Assembly: GCA_964385465.1 (NCBI GenBank)
Contig: CAYLPJ010000028.1
Span: 1-64,000, forward strand
Direction of reading: 5' to 3'
Length of the DNA stretch: 64,000 bases
Source of the DNA: CAYLPJ01 sp964385465
Lineage (GTDB): Bacteria > Planctomycetota > Phycisphaerae > SM23-33
Every line of letters starts with the position of its first letter. Within the stretch, counting starts at the first letter, position 1. The position numbers were made by a program, and so were the translations under genes. The notes below the pieces were generated by a model, which was not told the origin of the DNA, ran no database searches, and was given only the letters and a program-made list of their open reading frames with translations. Below are positions 23,101 through 32,100 of this stretch, piece by piece.

Positions 23101-26100
23101 GCGTCGATGGCCGTGTTGACGTCCGCGACGAGGTCCGCGAACGTGCTGTTGGTCGCCGTGGCCGCGGCGGGCAGGTAGACGCTCACGCCGTCCTCGCCCG
23201 CGAAGGCGAGGTCGCTGCCGGTCAGGGTGAAGCGTGCGGTCGTTCCGGCGGGCAGGCGGCCGTCGGCGGGTCCGGCCTGCTCGGCGACGAGCATCATGGG
23301 GCCGTAGATCCCGAACGCCCGCGCGGGGTCGGTGAGGTCGGACACGTTCTCGTTGCGGGAGGGGCTTTCGGTGCGGTCGGAGAGGATCACGTTGCCGCCT
23401 TGGAACTCGACGCGGTCGTCGCCGTCGCCGGCGTCCACCCAGACGCTCGTCTGGACGGTGGGTCCGACGTAGACCTCGTCGTTGCCGCCCAGCGCGTCGA
23501 CGATGATCGCCAGGAAGTCCCCTTCGCCCGGCAGGAGGTTGCCCTCGAGGACGATCTCCCGGTACGCCGCGCCGCGCTCGTCGGGTTCGAGCTCGCCGAT
23601 GGCGTGCAGGTCCATCAGGACCTCGGTGGCGTCCCAGACGCGATCGCCGTTCTCGTCCCGAGCGTCGAAGTCCAGCCGGACCTGCGCGTCGAAGGTGTAG
23701 TGGCCATCGTTGTTCGTCAGGCGCGTGATGAGGTGGTGGTCCTGGAGCAGGCCGGGCTCGGTGACATAATCGACGGTGATGACGTCGTCGGCCCCTGAAC
23801 CACCGTAGTACCAGACCTTGTTGGTCGATCTGGCGTAGGCCTTCCAGGCGTCGTCGCCGGGCAGGCCGTATGCGTCCTCCAACAGCGCGCCGTCACGCGT
23901 GTACAACAGGTCATCCCCGCCGTTGCCGTACAGGAAGTCCAGCCCCGTCCCGCCGTAGAGCTCGTCATCCTGTCCGCCGCCGAGAACGCGGTTCATGCCG
24001 GTGTCTTCGAGCGTGCGCCCGTCGTCGGGCTCGCTGTAGACCCGGCCGGTGACGGCGTCGATGAACACCCCGAAGGTCGCGCCGTCGGGCTCGGCGGGGG
24101 GGTGTCCCTGCCCATCCAGGCCGGTGAACGCGCCGTCGACCTGCTGGCGGGGGTGGAAGGACCAGGCGTAGAGGAAGTTGCCCGGCGCGCCCCCGGGGCC
24201 GATGTTGTCCCCGCCGCCGATCAGGTCGTCGTTGCCCGCGCCGGCGAACAGGCGGTCCTGGTCCCCGCTGCGCCCGCCGCCGTGGCGGTCCCCGTGGAGC
24301 CGGTCGTCCCCTCCGAGGCCGTACAGCCAGTCGCTGCCCGCTCCGCCGTCGATCAGGTCCCGCCCGGTCGAGCCGAGAACCACGTCATCCCCGCCACCGC
24401 CGTCAAGCCGCGCGACCCAGTCGCGGCTGCGCAGAGCCAGTTCGCCCAACTCCAGCGCCGTCTCGCCGGCCGCGAAGCCGATCACGTCGTCCCCGCCGAG
24501 CCCGGAGATGGCGAACTGCTCGAGCGTCGCCTGCCCGTCGGCGTCGCGCCAGTCGGCGGCGAAGGCGGCCCCGCCGGCATGGAGGTTGTACTCGACCAGG
24601 AGGCGACCGTCCGGCGCCTGGCTCAGCAGGATCACGTCGTCGGCCTGCGTGCCGTTGATCTGGAGGATGTCCGTCCACAAGTCCTCGCCGGCGTCGTCGG
24701 AGCCGCGGTTGCCGCCGTGGCCGTTCAAGGCCGACTCGCCGTAGGCGTCGTAGGCGGTATCGAACGTCAGGAAGTCGTTGCCCGCCCCGCCGTAGAGCCA
24801 GTCGGCCCCGTCCTGGCCCTCCAAAACGTCGCTGTCGGCGCCGCCCCGGAGTTCGTCCTCGCCGCCGCCGCCGAAGAGGTGGTCTTCGCCCCCGTCGCCG
24901 TAGAGCAGGTCGGCGGCGCCGGAGGTGTCCGCCGACGTGCTCGGACCGTAGTTCGCCCCGTCGAGGTAATCGCCGTACAGGTCGTCGTTGCCCGAGCCGC
25001 CGATCAGCACGTCGCGGCGCCGGTTCCCATAGAGGATGTCGTTGCCGCTCTGCCCGTCGAGCCAGTCCCCCCAGCCGGTCCCGTCGTCGCCGTCGGGCGC
25101 GAAGGCGTAGAGGTAGTCCCGCCCCGGCCCGCCGAAGAGGCGCTGGCCGGCCTGCACGGCCCCGGTGCCCGTGCCGCCGTCGCCGTAGAGCGAGTCGCTG
25201 CCCTCCTCGCCGTAAAGCCGATCCACCCCGCCTCCGCCCTTGAGCGTGTCATTGCCCGAGCCGCCGCGGAGCACGTCGTCGCCGGCCGCGCCGGTCAGCT
25301 CATCCATGGCCGAGCCGCCGTCGAGGTAATCGGCCCCGGTCCCGCCGTCGAGGTGGTCGCTCTGGCCGCCGCCGAAGAGCCAGTCCGTGTCGTCGCCGCC
25401 GCGGAGCGTGTCCGTGCCGTCCTCCCCGCCGGCGATGCTCAGTCCGGCCACGATCGCCGGGGTGATCCGCGCGAGCGGGGGCATGGCGGCGAGGTAGCCC
25501 GAGGGCGCCATCGCGTCGGCGGAGTCCTCGTGCGGGGCGCGGACGAACAGCGACGCGTCGGACAGATCGAACGCCTCCCACTCGTAGACCATCGAGCCGC
25601 CCCAGATCACGTCGCACCCGGGTCCGCCGCTCAGCGCGTCGTTGCCCGGGCCGCCGACGATGAGGTCGCAGCCGGCGCCGCCGTTGATCGTGTCGTTGCC
25701 GGCCCCGCCGACGATCAGGTCGTAGCGGTCCCAGCCCCCGTCGTTGCCGCCTGCGCTGATGTCGTCGTCGCCGCCTTCACCGTAGATGACGTCGCGCCCG
25801 TCGCCAGTGACGATCGTGTCGCCGCCCGCGCCGCCGTGGACCACGTTGTCGCCGTGTCCGGCCAGGATGGTGTCCGCACCCTCGCCGGCGTGAATCGTGT
25901 CGTCGCCGTCGCCGGCCTCGACGTGGTCGTCGCCGCCGCCGGCGTCGATCGTGTTGGTCCCGCCGTAGGCGTGGATCTCGTCCCGAAGATCTCCGGTGAC
26001 GATGACGTCGTCGCCGTCGTCGGTGTGGATGACGTTGCGCCCGCCCCCGGCGTGGACGGTGTGGGGGGCGTCCTCTCCGGCGTCGCTGCGGAGGTCGATG

Positions 26101-29100
26101 ACGTCGTCGCCGTCGCCGGTGGTGACGTTGTCGGCCCCCGCGCCGGCCCGGATGCGGTTGGTGCCGGCGCCGGCGTGGATGACATCGTTGTCGCTCAACC
26201 CGGGCGGCAACGAGCCCGGCCCGGCGTGAATCTCGTCGTCGCCGTCGCCGGTGGTGATCTCGTCGTCGCCGGTGAAGGCGTGGATCACGTTGCCGCCACC
26301 CCCCGCGGTGATGACGTCGTCGCCGAGGTCGCCATAGACGGTTTCGCTCCAGCATCCGGCCCCCGCGTCCAGGATGTGGATGGAATCCGGCTCGCCGGCG
26401 TCGGCGCTGCTGGAGCCCGGCGTGGTGGTCGTGCCTGCAATCAGCGTGTCGCCGCCGTCCTGGCCGTACAGCTCGTCGCTGCCGGGCCCGCCGTACAGCG
26501 TGTCGTCCCCGCCGCCGCCGTGAAGCACGTCGCGCCCCCGCCCGCCGTCGAGATGGTCGGCCTCGTCCCCGCCGTCGAGGTGGTCGTTGCCGCCGTCGCC
26601 GTGCAGCTCGTCGCTGCCGCCCTCGCCGTACAGCAGGTCCATTCCGTCGCCGCCGTGAAGCTCGTCGGCGTCGGCGCCGCCGTGAAGCGTGTCGCCGCCC
26701 TCGTCGCCGCGGAGGACGTCCCTGCCGTCGCCGCCGGTGAGATGATCCGCACCCATCCCGCCGGACAGCTCGTCGTCGTGACCGCCGCCGAACAGCTCGT
26801 CGTCGCCCATCCCGCCGTGGAGGGCATCGTCATCGTCGCCGCCGTGGAGTTCGTCGTCACCCATGCCGCCATCCAGGCGATCATTGCCCGAGCCGCCGTA
26901 GAGGCGGTCGTCCCCCGCGCCGCCGGTCAGGACGTCGTCGACGACGTCCGGCCCGGTCAGGCCGGCGTTCCCGTCGTCGCCCTCGCCGGCCGAGAGCAGC
27001 TCGCCCGTGCCCGCGGCGAACGTGGCCGAGCCGGCAGAGAGAATGTCGTCGCCGTCGCCACCGTCGAGGAGGTCGTGGCCGGTCCCGCCGATCAGCACGT
27101 CGTCAAAGTCGCCGCCGTTGAGCGTGTCGTCCCCGGCGCCGCCGTCCAAGCAGGCCGGCGCCCCGCCGGCCGTGAGCGTGTCCGTGCCCGCGCCGCCGAC
27201 AAGATGCACCGGCAGGGCCAGCCGTCGGTCGGCCGCGAGGAGATCGTCGCCGTCCCCGCCGTCCACGTAGATGCCCGTGACGCCGGTGTAGGTCTGGCGC
27301 AGCCCGAGGGTCTCGACGGTGACTTCGCCATCGCCGCCGCGGCGCAGTTGCACCACGTCGTCCATCGCGTCGTCGCCGGCCGGGCCGCCCTGTCGCAGGT
27401 GGCTGTGCGGGCCGATGTGCACCAGCAGCGTGTTCGCCTCGAGGACCTCGCCGTCCGGCAGGGCGAGCGGTTCGGTGAGCACGCTGGCCAGGACTGGGTC
27501 GGGCTCCTCGGCCTGCTCGGGCCGGTCGGGCCGTTGGAGGTCATACTCCACGAGCGTGACGTGCCCGAAGTCGACGCTCTTCTCCCAGGATGTAAACAGC
27601 AGGTCGACGCGGACGTAAGCCTCCAGGCCCGCCTCGACCTTGCCGCTGACGTCGAAGATCCAGATCGGCCCGAGCATGAAGTTGTCGGCCAACTCGTCCA
27701 GCCGGACCTTGCCGTCTTCGTCGGGGTCGTTGAGATTGAACTCGACGCTGGCGTAGACGCCTCCGCCGACGCCGCCGCGCGCCACGCCGAGGTTCAGCTC
27801 CGCCGAGGCCACCAGCGAGCCCCGCAGCACGACTTCCGCGTTGTCGCGCCCGCCGGCGGCGTCGGCAACGTAGATGCCGTTGAGCAGGTCCAGCGGATCG
27901 CCGGTGCGGGCGACGTCGAAAATGCCCTGCGTGTCGTAGCCGAAGTCGAAGTCGATCTCCGCGCCGATCGTCCCGGCGATGCGGCAGCCCAGCGGGCCGA
28001 TGATCGTGAAGAACTGGCTGTAGGTGAACTCCAGGTCCAGCGACGGCATGTTGTAGGTGATGAGGTCCACGTCCTCCCGGCCGAGCAGGAGCTGCATCAC
28101 CATGGCGGGGTCGTCGATGAGGGGAAAGGCAAAGCCTTCGCCGTCGGCGTCGTCAGCGGCCTTGGGGATCGAGTCGTAGTACGAGCGGACCTCGGGCCCG
28201 GTGGCGTCGAGCGATGAGGGGATGGGCGCAAGCGGCTCGGGCTCGCCGAGTTTGCCCGCGGCATCGTAGCTCATCGTGTAGCTGCCGATCGGCATCCATA
28301 CGCTCTCGCCGAATTGCGGGATGCTCAGCAGGTCGATTACGTCGGCGACGGCCTGGACGTACCTGGCGGCCCGCTCGGCCCCGCTGCCGAACAGCGAGGC
28401 CAGGTCCAGCAGCGTGATGTCCCGTCCCATGAGGTCGCTGATGCCCGCCAGCGGGGCGGTCAGGGCGTCGACGATGGGCTTGACCGGCTCGATGATCTCG
28501 TTGATCTCTCCAAGCAGGTTGCCGAACGCCCCGCTGAGATACTCGCCCACGTTCAGGCGGACGTCGCGGAATGCGATGGTCGGCTGCGGGTCGAGAATGT
28601 CGTCCAGGCTGCCCAGCGGCCATGCCACGTGCAATTCGCCGGCCACCGACGGCAGCATGCCCGAGCCCAGCGACGCCTCGATGTCCAGGTGCAGCCCGCA
28701 CTCGGGATTGGTGAGCGTCGACTCGATGATGTCCGCCCCGGCCGTGGCGAGTTCGGAGATCGTCAGTCGGCCGTCGCCGCTGGGCTCGACGATGTCCACC
28801 TGGAACTCCAGGCCCAGGCCGTTGAACTCGCCGCCCATCAGCGCGGCGGTCAGGTCGAGCGGACCCAGCTCACCGGCGGCGTCCAGCGAGGTCACCTGCA
28901 CGTCCGCCGCCACCGTCACATCCGGCTGGTCGTCGATGTTTCCGACGTTGAAATACACGCCCTCGGAGCGGCTGATCCCGAAGCCCAGGTGCATGTCCAA
29001 CGTCACGTCGACGCTGACGGAGCCGTCCACGGCCAGGCCCAGGCCGGGCACGTTCGCGTCCAGGACGAAGTCGTCGCCGGCGAAGCTCCAACCCGCCCCC

Positions 29101-32100
29101 AGCCACATGTCGTACTGCACGCGGTCCGTGTGCAGGTTGACCGTCTCGGGGATCATGAGGACGTCATCGAGCGTGGTCTCGCCGTCGGCGTTGGCGTCCT
29201 GGAGCCACCCCAGCCCGCCGGTGCCCAGCGCGTCCCACAAGGCCTGACGGATCGCCTGGGGCGAGTCGCCGACGGCCTCCAGCGTATCGACGAGCTGGGG
29301 CCGCATCTGCCCGACGAAGTCCGCGGCGTCGCGAAGCTGCGTGCCGATGATCGGGAACTCCAGGCCGAAAAGCTGGCTGTCCAGGGAATCCTGGAGGATG
29401 GCGAGCATGCTGTCGATGCCGGCGGTGAGCACGCTGAGGTCGCTGCCGAAGTCCAGGCCGTCCATGTGGGCGCGGATGGTCTCGCCCAGATCGCCCGGGG
29501 TGAACTGGATATCCGGGTCGGTCAGGTCGTCGAGGGTCCAGACCAGCTCCGCCAGCTTGTGGTCGCGCGTGGGGAAGTACAGGGGCAGTTCGGCCCACGC
29601 CTGTTCGGGATACCCGCCGGAGGGGGCGTGCGTGACGTTGACGGTCAGGTCGCTCAGCAGCGGCTCGGCGTCCGCCAGCGTGCGGACGTCGCCGTCGCCC
29701 CCGAACTCGAAGTAGTGCCTCCCGTCCCCGTTGCCGTCCGTCAGCCCCGCCGAGAGGGTGGCGTCCAGGTAGCACGCGCCGTTGTCGTCGTCGGCGTTGC
29801 CTACGTACATTCCCAGCGCCCCGACGGCCGCGGCGAACTCCAACTCCTCGCCGGCGACGTTCACGTGCGCAACGGCGCCCGTGCTGTCGTAGACGAACGG
29901 GCGTGGATTCGTCGGGTCCGCGAAGTCCACGCCGAGATGCAGGCCGAGGTCCACGTCGGCCGTGACGTCGAGCTGTCCGTCGTTGCTGAAATCGAACATG
30001 CTCGTCAGGCCGGGCACATCGAGCACGCTCAGGTCCAGCGCCAGCGGGAACGTTCGCCCCGCGTTGCCCTCGGCGTCCTTGAGGATGGTGCTGAAGTCCA
30101 GGTCCAGCCGGAGCGCCGGGCCGGCCGGATCGATGCTCAGGCCGACCGCCTCGGCCGCCAGGCCCAGCGCCTCGGCCAGCTCGCCGGACAGCTCTTCCAG
30201 CAGCGCCTGCGTGCTGAGGTTCACCTCCGCCACGCGGTCGGTGAGGTCGGCAACGAAGCCGAGCATGTCATCGAGCCTGCGCCCGATCAGCGGCAGCGTC
30301 TGGCCGAAGGGTCCGGCTTGGGCGATGGCCCCTGCGGCCCGGCCGGCCATGCCCAGCATCCCCTGCACGTCCGCCAGGGCGAGCGGCTGAAGGTTCAGCA
30401 GCTTGTCGAAGCCGTCCAGCACGGATGCCAGGCCGGCGAGATTGAGTTCGACGCGTGTGGGGAACGTCGAGCCGTCGGGCGCCGGCGGCAGGCCCGGCGG
30501 GGGAGGGGGGGGATTGATCGAGAAGACATCGCTGGAGTGCAGCTCGATGGCGGCGTCCGTCTCGATAAGCTGGCTGACGTCCACCCCGGCGATCTGGTCG
30601 TCCGCCTTGAGCGGCAGGCGGGCGTCCAGCGCCCCGCCGACGTCGAGCTGGAGCAGTCCGCTCGTGCCGTCGCTGAAGTTCCCCAACTCCCGCAGCAGCG
30701 CGTCCAGCGAGACGTCGGCGGCGCCCGTCCGCAGGGCAAGCTCGGCCGTCAGCGAGGCCTCGCCGTCCTGGATGCCCAGTTCGATCATCTCGCCGAGGAC
30801 GAACGTCGCGTCGATGTCGTCGGCCTCGACGCTCAGCCTCGCGTTCCACTCCATGCCGCTCTGGATGTATACGTGCTTCTCGAGCGTGTCGCCGTGGAGC
30901 GGCGCGGTCTCGACCACGCCATCCCCGTCGACGTCCTGGCCCAGCAGGCCCGGGGCCACGCCAGCCATCGAGCCGCTCGCGGCGCCCACCTTCAGCATGG
31001 CGTCCTCGTCGGGCGCCGGGCCCGGATTCGACTCGGTGAAGGTGATCCGGTGCGTCTCGCTGTCGAGGGCGATCGTGAGCTTCCCCGCCGCCGTCGGCGG
31101 AATCGCGGCAGTCAGCTCCGCCGCGAGGTCGGCGGGCCTGTCCGTGCCCGAGACGCCAGAGAGGTCGAGCCCGACGGCCGTGCCGTCACGCAGCGTCACG
31201 AGCACGTCCGCCTGCCCGGCCGGGCTGAGAAGCTGGTCCCACTTGTCGAGCGTCAGCTCGTTGAGAGTGGGCCAACCGTTCTCGGCGACGGTGAAGCCGA
31301 GCTTGCGGAGGTCCATGACCATCGTGAAGGCTAGATCGACGTCCCCGGTCAGTTGCCCTGAGCCGGACGTGCTGAAGCCGCTGATCGGAGAGATCTCCAG
31401 TGAGCCCAGATCCAACGGCGACGCCAGTTCGGGGAGGCTGTCGGCGACGTGGAACTCGTACAGCAGCGCCGGTGCGGTCGCGCCGCCGGGCAGGGCATAG
31501 GCGGCGTCGTAGGTAACGGCCGTCAGCGCCGGCAGCAGGTCCCGCAGGGCCTGTGCGGTGTCGAAAGCGGGCAGGCCGGGCTCCGCTTCGAGCAGGTCGG
31601 CGACCTGCGCGTTGAACGCGGCGCGGGGGTTGATCGCATCGCCGAGGCGTCGCCCGGTCGTCGGCAGGACCACGTCGAAGGCGTCCGTGGCGGCCAGATC
31701 ATCCAGCCACTGGCCGATCTGCTCGAGCACGCCGGCCACGCCCCCGGCGGAGAGGTCCTGGAAGCGGCGCAGGTCCTCGCCGGGCGCGAACGTGACCGTC
31801 GGCAGGGCCGGGTCGAAGAGGTCGCCGTCGAAGACCGTCGCGGTCACGCCGGCGCTGAGCCCGTCGATGCCGGTGGTCACCGCGGCCGGAAGCTCGATCT
31901 TCAGGAAGTTCGGCGGATCGTGGGGATGCGCCGGATCCGGGTCGCTGCGCGGGGTGAACTGGAGGGTCTCATCGATGGTGTGCGCGCGCATGCGGGCGGG
32001 CGTGATCCGCTCGCCGTACGGGCCCATGTCGAGCACCGCGCCGGTCACCCCCGCCGTCAGCGCCGCGCTGCCCCCGGAGAGGGCCAGCCCCAAGAACCCC

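Noticed and set aside
23890..27215. CRISPR-like array suggested by regularly repeated DNA
   Set aside because: The periodicity is 27 bases with degenerate units that translate to RTX nonapeptides; there are no identical repeats with unique spacers.
8424..31334. Plus-strand frames of about 1000-1800 codons opposite the giant gene (8424-13211, 13407-16301, 18276-23798, 24102-28217, 28314-31334)
   Set aside because: Same GC shadow effect; no recognisable domain or SD, and the minus strand shows unmistakable RTX, FG-GAP and PKD modules.
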